DNA from: Acanthococcus lagerstroemiae
Taxonomy: Eukaryota > Arthropoda > Insecta > Hemiptera > Eriococcidae
Direction of reading: 5' to 3'
NCBI GenBank assembly: GCA_031841125.1
Contig: CM063111.1
Coordinates: forward strand, 57,163,535-57,227,534
Length of the DNA stretch: 64,000 bases
Shown: one piece after another, positions 46,534 to 57,552 of the stretch
Layout of the letters: each line of letters begins with the position of its first letter
Numbering within the stretch: the stretch's first letter is position 1
Translations under genes and position numbers: made by a program
The notes under the pieces: model-generated
Seen by the model: the letters and a program-made list of their open reading frames with translations, nothing else
Databases searched by the model: none
What the model was told of the DNA's origin: nothing

Positions 46534-47834
46534 AAGTCACGTTGATAAGTCTTACAAAAGGAGATACTACATTATCTCGAGCAGCGATGTTTTCACAATT
46601 CAAATCGCAAGGACTTGAGAGTTAAAGAGGGTCCTGGAAGGAGCCTCCTCCAACAACTCTTAATCTCTCGAAGAATATCATTCCTTCTTTCCCTCTTCCT
46701 GAGAAAAGTGAAAATTTTGGCCTGTTCACAAATAAGCATTTTAGTTTATACATATTGTCGGAATTCTGAGCCACCATTCCTCTCAAAGATTACATTTTTT
46801 CGCGAATTCCTGCTTTTGATAACCAAACTTTTTTTGGCCTTATCGAAATTAAAATGACATGGATGGGAGGGCGCAAAGAAGCCACTTGAAACCATCAGTT
46901 TTCTCAAAGTCGAAATTAATTTTACCGAAGTCTAAATCTCTTTTTCAATTTTGGCATAATCCAAATCCTGGACCGTAATCTGAAATTGACTCGGTGGCTG
47001 CGCATTGAAGGGATAGTAGAATGGCGGGTGGAAGGCATCAGTAGGCAATTTTTACGATCTCCAATCTCTTTACATATGCTAAAAATCTGGCTTTGATCAC
47101 CATCGTTTTAAGACCACTGAGGGAGGGGAGAAGCTTCCTTGGGTTCTTGGGTAATAAGTATTTCGAACGACAAAGAACTTCGACAATAATAGAATGAAAG
47201 TGGGGTATCGGTTGATCGAGCGCAGCTCTCCGATGTATTTCTTTATAGGGGTGACGTCACAGCGGAAGAAAAAGTACCGGCTCCCATGTAAACTCTGAGT
47301 ATGCAATCCTCGTACTCTCCAAGATTCACTAAATCCCTGTTATGACACATTAAAACTTGTCAAAACAAAGAGTATAATTTCACTGAACATCCAAGTAATA
47401 AACATTCTAAGAAAAACAAGCAACTAGCTTGCTGGAAGAGGGTCGGCTCTCGACTGAAAAATAAGAAACTAGCCTATCTCTTATTGGCGGTTGTTGGAAA
47501 AGATATCAGGAAAAAGACCTATTAGAAATCATTTTTTGAGGTCTTTTGTTCCGGAATATAAGAGCTGATAGATGTAAGGTAATCGGGATGACACTACACA
47601 CATACTAACAGGTAACGGCACAATGGTAAGTTCAAAAGGCTTCAGACAGTGAAGCTGCAGGCTCTGCAACATTCGCACTTCAATCATCTGGTCAACAATT
47701 TTATCCCGTTTCTAATTTCTGAAGAGCAATTGATCAACAGATAAAACACCAACACTACTCCTAGCAGACCCTTAAAACATCAAATGATTAGCGAACATTT
47801 ATCCACTTCTAAGGGAATGAAAACAACGTAATAT
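46534..47834. other. No supported gene
   Basis: Short ORFs only (46615-46857 +, 47097-47306 -), none recognisable. Confidence 0.4.
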
Positions 47835-49124
47835 TCACGCTAGTAGATTCTCTGTTCGCTTGATAATAATTACGCATACGATATACATAGTACGTCCTAT
47901 GATTGATTTGTCTGAATAATATTATACGCTTATAGGTTTACAGGATGCAAAGACATCGGTACAAACAATGTTCACTTCAACACACTGATTTACTGATAAC
48001 GTCTTTACGTGCTACATCAATAATCGTTCGCTTCTCGCTACTAACTGGTAACTGGCTATGAACATAAAACTTCGACCATATTACTGTATGCTCGAAGGAC
48101 AATACTAAACACCAATACTGAACACTAGAATACTACTCGTAGTAGAAGATTCTCGCATCTCGCTCCTATCTTTTACCTCTTCGAGGACATAATTCCGTTG
48201 TAAAGTAAAATCCAAAATATAAAAGGTAACAACGCTCGCTGAACAATGTAAGCCCCTATTTCGTTGATAAGAACATGAAGATCAAGGAGAATTTCGCTGA
48301 TAAGAACATTAGGTTGTTTTATATGGCTGTAAAACTGATCCTGAGATCAGAAATCATACTGGAACAGAAGAAAAAAAAGGAAATTTTGATTGCAATAGGG
48401 CGACTCTAATAAAAAGCATCAAAGAAAAAAGTACAGAAGAAAAACGAACTGACCCAAATAATTTTTGGTGGAATGATAAACTAGAAAAACACAAGGAAAA
48501 AAATATAAAAAAACTGACCAGACTAAAATACAACTACAAAAAAGAGAAAAATCACACTAAAATAGATATACTTAGTTACTAAAATAATAAAAGGAATCAG
48601 AAAGGAGGGTAAACTTGAAATAGAATTGATCAGGAAAGAATCATGGAGAAAACTGGTAGAAACTTCTGGAGTTTGTGGTAAAACATGCAATAAAATAATA
48701 ATGAACAAAAACGTTAAACTAAACTATCCCCCTTTACTCAACGATAAAAAAGAAGAAATAACAATTAACAAAGAAAAATAACAGACTCATCTGCTCAAAA
48801 TTATTTCCGAAAATAAAAGATATGATGAAAAGCTATCCAACAGACCAGGCAAAAATCAAAATAAGTAATCAGGAAATAACCAACATACTTAATCAAAAAT
48901 CTAAACAATAGAAAAGCCAATTGCATCGACGACATATCAAATAAAATGACCAAAGTAATCAATAAAAATCACCCAAACCTCCTTCCAACTATCTATAACA
49001 AATATATTGAAAAAAGACACTTTCCCTACTTTTGGAAAATTGGAAAAATCAAACTGATCAACAAGCCAGGGGAAAATCGGCAAAGTCCTAATTCTTACAG
49101 ACCAGTCAAACTTCTACCAAATTT
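47835..49124 (+). repeat. 1.29-kb direct repeat, left copy
   Basis: Matches 52962-54245 almost throughout (about 98% by eye; differences are mostly 1-2-base indels clustered in the first 450 bases). It begins TCACGCTAGTAGATT and ends CTTCTACCAAATTT, where the right copy continues AGGCAAAGTATATC. The LINE lies exactly between the copies. Confidence 0.9.
48400..49124 (+). pseudogene. Older LINE relic (pre-RT and RT start), left copy
   Basis: With many stops it reads NNFWWNDKLEKHKEKNIKKL then TRLKYNYKKEKNHTK, and from 48946 MTKVINKNHPNLLPTIYNKY, FPYFWKIGKIKLINKPGENR, SPNSYRPVKLLPN. Each segment aligns with the LINE ORF at 50255-52492 (NTWWNSKLEIYKKVIKKLTR; HFPQIWKLGKIKLINKPNKD; NAYRPITLL), so it is an older relative of the same family on the opposite strand. 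Confidence 0.8.
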
Positions 49125-49394
49125 TTTTTTTTTTTTTTTTTTTTAAACTTTTTATTTATTTTTGTTTGGTATACAACTACTCCTTCTTCCCTGGTACTTT
49201 ACAATTGTTTCTCGTGCCAGGGGAGTCGGGGGTTCACAATCTACGGATAAGTATATTTATGCTTACTCTACTGGTGTACAGTGTCTCTAAATTACTTAAT
49301 ATTAACTTAACTTAATCCGATGTAGTTTAATTTTAATTTATTTATTTACTTTATTTTATTTATTTTGTTATTACTATTACTACTATTATTATAA

Positions 49395-50252
49395 TTATTT
49401 AATTTCGCCCTTTGTTTCCAAAATTTCCTTGACGTATTTTCCCATTTTGTCATGACTCTCCTTTTCTTGTAGACATTTTTGCAAGTCCTCGTCTGTAATG
49501 CTATGTTTTTCTCTGAGTTTACTGAAATTTTTGCATTCCCTGAATGTATGGTCTGGACTGTCTTCTGCTTCTTTACATTCCCTGCAGATACTATTGTCTG
49601 TGATTTTGAACTTTTTCAGGTAAGTTGCGAATTTCCCGTGTCCCGTTAAATACTGCGTCATATAATAGTCGGACTTTAGTTTCTTATTTTTTAATCGCTT
49701 TTCTATGTTGGGTATCAATTCTGCTGTCCTTCTTCCCGTCCTTTCGTTGTCGTATTGTTCCTGCCATTCCTGTGTTATGTCATTTTTCGCTCGATTTATC
49801 ATTTCTTTTGACTGTTTATTTGTGAGTTTCCTCTGTCTGCTTTCTTCTTTATTTTTTTTTATTTGATTGGTTAGTTTTAATTGAAGGTCTATTGGTAATT
49901 TTCCTGCTATTACTTGGGTGGCTGTGTGAGAGACTGTTTTATAAGCGGATATGACTCCTATCAATATTGTTCTTTGCACGGTTTTTAGTTTTTTGATGTC
50001 TGATTTTCTTAATTTCTCACTATAAGCTAAGGATCCGTACTCTGTTATTGAGCGAAAGAGGGCGTTGTATATTATTTCCCTATTCTTTGTGTCATAGCCA
50101 TATAGGTTGCCATATAGGGATCTGATTTTGTTGTAGTATTTTTTTAGTTTGTTTGTTATATATTCTACGTGTTTATTATAATTTAGTGCCGGGTCTAGAA
50201 TTAATCCTAAATATTTAATTTCTGTTTTAAATTGGAGATTGACCTTGTCCAT
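49395..50252 (-). CDS. LINE ORF2 C-terminal part, frameshifted from main ORF
   Basis: 285 residues continuing ORF2 in the -1 frame. It opens KTEIKYLGLILDPALNYNKH (RT thumb start, Y-L-G-x-x-L-D). Helical linker regions follow, and near the C-terminus a zinc-binding CRECKEAEDSPDHTFREC (C-x2-C-x8-H-x4-C). This knuckle is common at the end of R1/I-like ORF2 proteins and is thought to help bind RNA or target DNA. The two frames meet in an A-rich stretch, where GAAAGAAATAAAAATGG contains the stop of the upstream frame. One base lost or gained would rejoin them. This is more likely a mutation or sequencing error than programmed shifting. Confidence 0.85.
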   Translation of the reverse strand: MDKVNLQFKTEIKYLGLILDPALNYNKHVEYITNKLKKYYNKIRSLYGNLYGYDTKNREIIYNALFRSITEYGSLAYSEKLRKSDIKKLKTVQRTILIGVISAYKTVSHTATQVIAGKLPIDLQLKLTNQIKKNKEESRQRKLTNKQSKEMINRAKNDITQEWQEQYDNERTGRRTAELIPNIEKRLKNKKLKSDYYMTQYLTGHGKFATYLKKFKITDNSICRECKEAEDSPDHTFRECKNFSKLREKHSITDEDLQKCLQEKESHDKMGKYVKEILETKGEIK

Positions 50253-50254
50253 TT

Positions 50255-52492
50255 TTATTTCTTTCTCTCTATTTTCTTTTGGAACTCTGCTTTGTTATGT
50301 CGTCTTGATATGAACATCATTTGAGTTTTATTCACGTTTAGATTCAGCCCTAGTTTCTTCAATGCGTTGTTCACTCTTTCTATTTTTTTATTTATTATTT
50401 CGGCATTATTAATTTCGTTGATCCCTGCGATCATTAATAAGTCGTCTGCATAGCTTAGGATTTTAATTCTTTCTGTTTCGTCTACTTTTCTGTGGATTTC
50501 TGACATAGCAATGTTAAACAGTGTTGGGGAAAGCGACGATCCTTGAGGTACACCCGCCGATAATTCGTATTGTAGTTTTATTTTGTTGCTGTCGTCGAAC
50601 CATCCAATTTCCCTGCTTTCTAGGAAACTTTGTACTATTTTGACGTTATTAGGGTCTATATTTTTTTCCCCCATGACTTTAAGGAGGCTAGACCACTTTA
50701 TTTTATCAAAAGCTCCCTGTACGTCGAAACTTATTATCACGATGTGTTTATACTCTTTCTTCATTTGGTCTATTATCTTAGTCATCTCATACAGTGCTGT
50801 TTCTGTGGATCTTTTTTCTCTGTAGCCATATTGGTGTTCGTTAAAAATCTTCTTCTCTTTTATTTCCTCGTTCAGATAATGTTTTATAATTTTTTCGTAT
50901 ACCTTTGCCAGGGTGGATAGTAGTGTGATGGGTCTGTAGGCGTTGATTTCTGATGGGTCTTTGTTGGGTTTATTTATTAGTTTTATTTTTCCTAGTTTCC
51001 ATATTTGTGGGAAATGATTGAGGTTTAGTAATTTTTCGTAGATTGTTTTGAGTATTTCTGGATGGTTTTTGTGGATGATTTTTATCATTTTATTCGAAAT
51101 GTCATCGGGGCCGTTCGCCTTTCTGTTATTTAGTTTTTTGATTATGTTTGTTAGAATGGTGTTATCAATGATTCGCTCTTTTTTTTCCTCCTTTGATTTG
51201 TGTTTGTTTAGATTATCGGTTGTTTTTGGGAATAGATGATTGAATATTTCCTGATATTTTTCTTTCTCCTCCGAGATGATTTCATTTGCTACCTTAAGAG
51301 GGGGGAATTCGAATTTTTTAAATTTTTCCATGACTATTTTGTAGGGTTTGCCCCATACTTTTGTTTCGGAGATGAGCTTTCTCCAGGCATTATTTTTGCT
51401 TTCTATAATTTCTTTTGCGTATTCTTGCTTCAGGTTATTTAGCACGTTATGTAGTAATTCTAGGTATGTTAGCTTGTTTTTCGCTTTGTATCTATATTTC
51501 AGCCTGGTTAGTTTTTTTATTACTTTTTTGTAAATTTCTAGCTTACTATTCCACCAGGTGTTATCTGTTATTTCCGATTCCACCATGCATTTTCTCCTGC
51601 TTTCCTGTATCGTTTTCGTGAATTCTTTAAGCATGATCTCCAGTTCCTCCCTGTTTGTGCTTTTTTTTATTCGATTTTGTATATCTGAGAAATCACTTTT
51701 TTCCATCACTTCCTCAAATTTTTTGTAGTTTACTATCCACATTTTTTTGGGATCTTCTTTTGTATTTTTACTTAGTTCTGTTATTTCGAAATTTATCGAC
51801 TTGTGGCAAGCCAGGTTCTCGTTTTTGATTTTAATGTTTGTGATTTGATTTTTGATTTTTTCGTTTGTGATTAATAGGTCAATTACGCTTGAGCCGTTTT
51901 TGTTTTCGAAGGTTTTTATGTTGTATTGATTTTTGACAATAAGGTGATTGGTTGTGAGAAAGTTTTCAAACAAGTTACTTCTTGCCTTGTTGTAGCTTAT
52001 ATTTTTAAGTTTTTCATACATGCTAGATCTCGTATTGAAGTCTCCTATTAATATTACTTTCTGCTTTTTAAAGTTATCGTTTATGATTTGTTCTAGATCC
52101 TTGATTTTAGTGTTGATTTCTTCGTTAGGCTCGTTGGGGGACCAGTATATTGTTACAATGACTATGTCTTTGATTCTGGCTATTATCATATCGTCTGTGT
52201 TAATGATGGGTTGTATTTTCAAGTTGTTTTTGTAGCACAAGGCAATGTTTGGCATCGTTATTGCTGTATATTTTTGGGTTCTTAGGCCAAAAAGTTTCTT
52301 CTTGTTGTAGTTGGGCTCTGCTAAAATTAGTAAGTCTTTGTCTTTGTTCAATATTTCGAGTTGTTGTGCTTTTTTCCTGTCTACGTTTAAGTATTTTACT
52401 TTAATTTTACTGTTGTTTGTTTTATTGGGTATTTTATTGTGACTGTTTGTGCTGACTGGGTTAGGTAACTTGGGTTTAGATTCAGAAGTCAT
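50255..52492 (-). CDS. LINE ORF2: AP endonuclease and reverse transcriptase
   Basis: 745 residues. The N-terminal AP-like endonuclease shows VKYLNVDRKKAQQL, LLILAEPNYNKK (metal-binding Glu), VILIGDFNTRSSMY (GDFN), SSVIDLLITN, and NLACHKSINF where the usual S-D-H is C-H, an atypical last motif. Reverse transcriptase from about residue 450: NRKANGPDDISNKM, WKLGKIKLINKPNKD, INAYRPITLLSTLAKVYEKI, NEHQYGYREKRSTETALYEM, ISFDVQGAFDKIKWSSLL (motif A Asp), LSAGVPQGSSLSPTLFNIAM (B), ILSYADDLLMIAG (C, catalytic Asp pair). It would nick the target and copy the RNA. Only the final frameshift breaks it. It overlaps ORF1 by 11 bases. AT-rich and Lys/Asn-rich compared with the R1-like family at 3687. R1-like clade inferred from layout. 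Confidence 0.9.
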   Translation of the reverse strand: MTSESKPKLPNPVSTNSHNKIPNKTNNSKIKVKYLNVDRKKAQQLEILNKDKDLLILAEPNYNKKKLFGLRTQKYTAITMPNIALCYKNNLKIQPIINTDDMIIARIKDIVIVTIYWSPNEPNEEINTKIKDLEQIINDNFKKQKVILIGDFNTRSSMYEKLKNISYNKARSNLFENFLTTNHLIVKNQYNIKTFENKNGSSVIDLLITNEKIKNQITNIKIKNENLACHKSINFEITELSKNTKEDPKKMWIVNYKKFEEVMEKSDFSDIQNRIKKSTNREELEIMLKEFTKTIQESRRKCMVESEITDNTWWNSKLEIYKKVIKKLTRLKYRYKAKNKLTYLELLHNVLNNLKQEYAKEIIESKNNAWRKLISETKVWGKPYKIVMEKFKKFEFPPLKVANEIISEEKEKYQEIFNHLFPKTTDNLNKHKSKEEKKERIIDNTILTNIIKKLNNRKANGPDDISNKMIKIIHKNHPEILKTIYEKLLNLNHFPQIWKLGKIKLINKPNKDPSEINAYRPITLLSTLAKVYEKIIKHYLNEEIKEKKIFNEHQYGYREKRSTETALYEMTKIIDQMKKEYKHIVIISFDVQGAFDKIKWSSLLKVMGEKNIDPNNVKIVQSFLESREIGWFDDSNKIKLQYELSAGVPQGSSLSPTLFNIAMSEIHRKVDETERIKILSYADDLLMIAGINEINNAEIINKKIERVNNALKKLGLNLNVNKTQMMFISRRHNKAEFQKKIERKK

Positions 52493-52949
52493 ACCTCTTT
52501 TCCATGCTCTTAAGGAGCGTAGAGTAGATTGGGCACGATCTCCCGTCGTACATCTTGTGATTGGTCCTGTTCACCGCTGCCGCTATGGGGTTCCCGATGT
52601 TTGGGTGGAGTCGCATCACATCTTCGTAGTTCTTGATGCAGCATGTCGCGCATGTTTTGTTTTCTTGAGCACATTTGGAGACTTGGATGATTTGTTCAGT
52701 TGCGTTGCATCTGTCTTCTGAATGTCCGTAGGCTTTGCATTTTTTACAAACACGTATAGAGATGTGTTTTTGGTATCGAAAGCTAGAATATTCGCACAGC
52801 AGGCGATTTGGCGAGGTGGCTGTGAAATTGTAGTATTCTTCTTTTTCGAATCTGACAATGGCTGTTCTAGTGTTGGTGTTTAATGACACGAAGTTAGGTT
52901 CTTTTCCATTGACATTGAAATTGCTTGATTTTATGTCTTGTTCTACTCC
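52482..52949 (-). CDS. LINE ORF1 C-terminus with zinc knuckles, 5'-truncated
   Basis: The frame is open from 52949. The segment QDIKSSNFNVNGKEPNFVSL precedes the first Met, showing that the ORF starts outside the insertion. Zinc knuckles are CKKCKAYGHSEDRC (C-x2-C-x4-H-x4-C) and a second cysteine cluster, CAQENKTCATC then NYEDVMRLHP. This is the RNA-binding end of a gag-like ORF1, which coats element RNA. It ends KRYDF-stop, and the stop codon lies inside the first codons of ORF2 (TATGACTTCTGA), an 11-base overlap in a different frame that suggests coupled or restarted translation. Confidence 0.85.
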   Translation of the reverse strand, partial: GVEQDIKSSNFNVNGKEPNFVSLNTNTRTAIVRFEKEEYYNFTATSPNRLLCEYSSFRYQKHISIRVCKKCKAYGHSEDRCNATEQIIQVSKCAQENKTCATCCIKNYEDVMRLHPNIGNPIAAAVNRTNHKMYDGRSCPIYSTLLKSMEKRYDF

Positions 52950-52961
52950 TTAACAAATATA

Positions 52962-54245
52962 TCACGCTAGTAGATTTCTGTTCGCTTGATAATAATTACG
53001 CATATGATTATCTTATACGTCCTATGATTGATTTGTCTGAATAATATTATACGCTTATGGTTTACAGGATGCAAAGACATCGTACAAACAATGTTCACTT
53101 CAACACACTGATTTACTGATAACGTTTTTACGTGCTACATCAATAATCGTTTCCTTCTCGCTACTAACTGGTAACTGGCTATGAACATAAAACTTCGACC
53201 ATATTACTGTATGCTCGAAGGACAATACTAAACACCATACTGAACACTAGAATACTACTCGTAGTAAAATTCTCGCATCTCGCCCTATCTTTTACCTCTT
53301 CTGAGGACATAATTCCGTTGTAAAGTAAAATCCAAAATATAAAAGGTAACAACGCTCGCTGAACAATGTAAGCCCCTATTTCGTTGATAAGAACATGAAG
53401 ATCAAGGAGAATTTCGCTGATAAGAACATTAGGTTGTTTTATATGGCTGTAAAACTGATCCTGAGATCAGAAATCATACTGGAACAGAAGAAAAAAAAGA
53501 AATTTTGATTGCAATAGGGCGACTCTAATAAAAAGCATCAAAGAAAAAAGTACAGAAGAAAAACGAACTGACCCAAATAATTTTTGGTGGAATGATAAAC
53601 TAGAAAAACACAAGGAAAAAATATAAATAAAAAACTGACCAGACTAAAATACAACTACAAAAAAGAGAAAAATCACACTAAAATAGATATACTTAGTTAC
53701 TAAAATAATAAAAGGAATCAGAAAGGAGGGTAAACTTGAAATAGAATTGATCAGGAAAGAATCATGGAGAAAACTGGTAGAAACTTCTGGAGTTTGTGGT
53801 AAAACATGCAATAAAATAATAATGAACAAAAACGTTAAACTAAACTATCCCCCTTTACTCAACGATAAAAAAGAAGAAATAACAATTAACAAAGAAAAAT
53901 AACAGACTCATCTGCTCAAAATTATTTCCGAAAATAAAAGATATGATGAAAAGCTATCCAACAGACCAGGCAAAAATCAAAATAAGTAATCAGGAAATAA
54001 CCAACAAACTTAATCAAAAATCTAAACAATAGAAAAGCCAATTGCATCGACGACATATCAAATAAAATGACCAAAGTAATCAATAAAAATCACCCAAACC
54101 TCCTTCCAACTATCTATAACAAATATATTGAAAAAAGACACTTTCCCTACTTTTGGAAAATTGGAAAAATCAAACTGATCAACAAGCCAGGGGAAAATCG
54201 GCAAAGTCCTAATTCTTACAGACCAGTCAAACTTCTACCAAATTT
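52962..54245 (+). repeat. 1.29-kb direct repeat, right copy
   Basis: Second copy of 47835-49124 (same start word TCACGCTAGTAGATT, same relic). It runs on without a break into 54246, so it is the copy still attached to the original downstream sequence. Confidence 0.9.
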
Positions 54246-55000
54246 AGGCAAAGTATATCAAAAAATAATGACAAACATAATCGAAAGCAGTACCGTCGTG
54301 TGTCTGGGTGTTCAAAATGTTCACTGCACACCCACTTAATTTTTGTCTTACAACAAAGATCCCAGAAACAAGGAAAGATTTAAATGTTGAATAAAATACA
54401 AAATATAACCTTGAAAAATTGAAGAATAGCCGGAATTTTCCTCTTTGCGCTTCATGCGGTTCTTATCTTTGTCACATACTATGGGAATCGCGTAGGATGT
54501 TCCCTAGCAACATTGCACACTCTTGTTGGTCTTGTCGCAGTGGCCTTATCTTTGTCACATACTGATCGAAAGGGTGGATTCCAGGGCTGAGGTTGACAGC
54601 GAAAATTAGAAAAAGAGAGAATCGAAAAAGAAATAGAGGCAAACAACGGACTCCACGAATACCAGTTTGGCTACAGAAAGAACAAATCCACAGAAAAAGC
54701 AGTAAATACATGTTTCAGAATTAGGGATAAATTCAAAAGGGATCTCGAGCACAAAATAATAAAATATTGATTGTAGAGCATTCGACAGGTAAGATGGTCA
54801 GCCATACTACAATGCTTAACAGAGACGGGTATTCAAACTCAATAAACCTAGTCGGGAGCTTCTTGGAAAACAGACAGAACAGATTCTATGAAAAAGAAGA
54901 GTGCATACATGAGGAACAAGTAACCACGGGAGTACTCCAGGGATCAGCCTTATCACCCACAATATTTAATACAAAAATATCGTTTCGGCAAAACAAAAAT
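53520..55000 (+). pseudogene. Older LINE relic, right copy and continuation
   Basis: Same pre-RT and RT start as 48400-49124, then LGKVYQKIMTNIIES. After about 300 unrelated bases (54300-54590) it resumes with LHEYQFGYRKNKSTEKAVN, and from 54840 NSINLVGSFLENRQNRFYEK then TTGVLQGSALSPTIFNTKI (RT motif B). The segments align in order with the 50255-52492 ORF. Motif C is missing. Dead relic. Confidence 0.8.
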
Positions 55001-55480
55001 TTTGGATACCTGCACCCTCTCCTGTCTATCTTGCGGCGCACAAAATTGAATAGACTAAAAGCTACTCAGAGACAAGTGAAATGCCCACTCTTGGGCATCA
55101 AACGTAGTGATAAAATCTCTACTCAAATAATTCGGAAAAAACTTAAAGTGAAGATATAATTTGAAAAAAACGAAATTCAAATTTACTGGGTATGTAATTA
55201 GAACAAATAAATCTGATGAATGGTGCAAAAACCTCGTAGTATAGACCTCCTATAACTAAGAGAACAAGAGCAGCAGGCCGAGCATGAGATGGGAAGATGA
55301 GATAGTAAGAAAGGTGAGAAGACTATGGACGAAAACTGCTCTAAACCGAAGAACCTGGAAATTGGTTGGGGAGGCACATGTCCAACTGCGGGTTATTTGA
55401 GTAGGGAATTTGATGGACCAGTATAATTATAAGGTATGTTGAAATACAAGCTGATGCTGTTATTATTATTATAAATCCTT
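55001..55480 (+). pseudogene. RTE-like LINE C-terminal relic
   Basis: RLKATQRQVKCPLLGIKRSD, KISTQIIRKKLKVKI, and after frame breaks SRPSMRWEDEIVRKVRRLWT, KTALNRRTWKLVGEAHVQ, stop. These match the post-RT region of the element at 32210-32888 (RRDKISNQILREK; RGRPTTRWGDEFVKV; RQKWRVSGEAYAQ). A TTATTATTATTATAA tail follows at 55458. It directly abuts the preceding relic, so the junction near 55000 joins two LINE families. Confidence 0.65.
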
Positions 55481-56700
55481 AATCGGGACCTATACTGTTG
55501 GGGCCCGGTGGGCACTCACATACGGACTCCAACATTCGGTACATTCTCATGTATCTAGATGAAGTGGGTATCCACGACGGACGTATTATTCGAAATTATA
55601 TACGCTATACAGGGCACAGACCTCTTTACTTGAAGCTGCACCTTGAGTCATCTAACTGAATGTTGGACTCGTTCTAGAGAGGATGTAAAACTAATAGAAT
55701 CTCTTGCCATTGCCAACTCGACCCTTATCTGACTAATTTACCATAATATAGTCGATATTATCGAGTGTGCATTAAAATAAAAGCACACTCCATTGACGAG
55801 GTAACACGATTACAAACTATAGCACCGACCAATCGCGTATGTACATCTTAATCGAAAATTCCACGGTTCTGATTTGAATACTGTACTGCGCCATTATCTT
55901 CACGAAGATACATTTAAAATAACTGCACAGTATCCTATACAATCATATTGTACTATTATACCTGTGCTATTTAGCGTATCTTCTGTACCTACATTTCCTA
56001 TATGTATACAAATCGAAGTATAGAATTCACCATGTCACGGATTGCCGTACCTCTTGTGCAATTCAGGGCCTCTTTTTTGTTTTACTTTTTTTTTTATTTC
56101 CTTTTTAATTTCTTCTATTATTTTTATTTATTCGAAATCGTGTACCACAAACTCAATGTACCGACCGATAGCAACACGATCACGTTTTGTACTGTAATAA
56201 TGTAAACAATATTAAGTAAATCGTTTTCATTAATTCAGTTCGTAAAAATCGCCGTTCAAGTATGTACCTACTCGTGTGCATGTGAGGGGAGGGAGGGGGG
56301 CTACATGCGGACATGTGTATAAAGTAGGTACTTGATGCCTTTTATACGGACAGCAGTACATACTACGCACACACTTATTTAACGATATGTCTACCCGTAC
56401 TGCTATAGCTGAAATTCTGAAGCGATTCCAACAATAGCCAGCCAAGGATATAGAACGAAGAATGTTAAAAGACACATACTTTTGGATAGTACGGGGATGG
56501 GCCAATGGTTATCGAAAATTTGGTCCATTTAATAGTTCAAGTTTCGATGAACGACGTCGGCAGAATTATTTGAGAGTGCTAAGAGACATAATGATCCAAC
56601 TGGGGTAGCAACTTTGACTTATGCAAATTGCGATATGACGCTAATTCGAGGAAGAATGTAAACTTCAACTCTTAGAATGAACTTTTTTTCATTAGCTGAC
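55481..56700. other. No supported gene
   Basis: Intergenic. T-rich low complexity at 56070-56130. Some CpG-rich ORFs, none recognised. Confidence 0.4.
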
Positions 56701-56725
56701 CTTCCCCCCCCTCGAAAATTCTTAG

Positions 56726-57240
56726 GTGCGCCACTGGTCTACGCATAATAAATTGTTCACGACCATAAGGAACATTGTTCTGGACTATGACCCCAGACTA
56801 ATAAAGACGTTGTACTCGTACTTTAAACAATTAGCAGTCGTGGCCCTCGACAACACTGCGGAGACTGATACTGTGAGAATTAGGCGAGGCGTTCCACCGG
56901 GACGCATCCTCTCGTCCATCCTTTTCAACATCTGTGCGGAGCACATCTCCAATGAGATCCCAGAAAACTGTGAACTAGGGGTCAGAATTGGTGACCAGGT
57001 AGTGAGTAACATCAGGTACACAGACGACACAGTATTGATAGCAAGATAAGAGGGAGATTTTCGGGAAATGATGCAGCGGGTCGATGAGGCGTACGGACGG
57101 TACGGAATCAATCAAGGCCACAATTGTTTCCGGAAGACCTATAACAGCAACTATTAGGCTGGGTGAAGCGACTCAGGAGCAAATGAGCCATTTTAGGTGC
57201 CCTGGAGCAATACTAAACAGTGAAGGAACCTTATTATTAT
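56726..57240 (+). pseudogene. RTE-like reverse transcriptase fragment
   Basis: YSYFKQLAVVALDNTAETDT, then VRIRRGVPPGRILSSILFNI (motif B, normally G-V-R-Q-G-C) and VVSNIRYTDDTVLIAR (motif C, YTDD in place of YADD, followed by a stop). Another frame continues MMQRVDEAYGRYGIN and GEATQEQMSHFRCPGAILNS (normally ...V-x-x-F-x-Y-L-G-x-x). Typical of RTE/CR1-like RTs. Substituted motifs and stops show decay. Confidence 0.8.
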
Positions 57241-57269
57241 ATGTATTAATCGCACTTATGAATAAACTG

Positions 57270-57475
57270 TTATCAAAACGACTGACTATTCTTCAAATCC
57301 TCGGATGGAACGCGAACGGCCTGAGGAAGCATACTCAAGAACTTGAGATATGTCCCAATAGCAACTACATCGATAACGCATTAATTAGCGAGACCCACTT
57401 CACAAAAAAGAACTGTTTGAAGATGCCAGGCTGTAAAGCTTACTGGAACACCCAGCCAGGAGAGCGCTACCAATT
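57270..57475 (+). pseudogene. Jockey-like LINE endonuclease fragment
   Basis: LTILQILGWNANGLRKHTQE, then YIDNALISETHFTKKNCLKM and PGCKAYWNTQPGERY. This is the N-terminal AP endonuclease of Jockey-clade elements (I-x-x-W-N-A-N-G-L, I-D-x-A-L-I-S-E-T-H-F-T). About 70 codons remain, then the frame is lost. Confidence 0.75.
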
Positions 57476-57552
57476 ATTCTTTAAAATGCCACCCACTTCT
57501 GCTACTAGCAGCAGAAAGTGATAGTGCTAGACAAAAAGGGGGCTAGCGCAAT

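Larger units (their letters stand above)
49125..52961 (-). mobile_element. R1-like LINE insertion, 5'-truncated, with poly(A)
   Basis: - strand order: truncated ORF1 (52949-52482), EN-RT ORF2 (52492-50255 and, after a -1 shift, 50252-49395), 3' UTR and a 20-base poly(A), seen as poly(T) at 49125-49144. It is inserted at a TTT|A site of the older relic and bounded by 1.29-kb direct repeats. The 5' end lies inside ORF1. Confidence 0.9.

Noticed and set aside
50583..52235. Phe/Leu/Ser-rich + ORFs
   Set aside because: Antisense shadows of the LINE ORF2.
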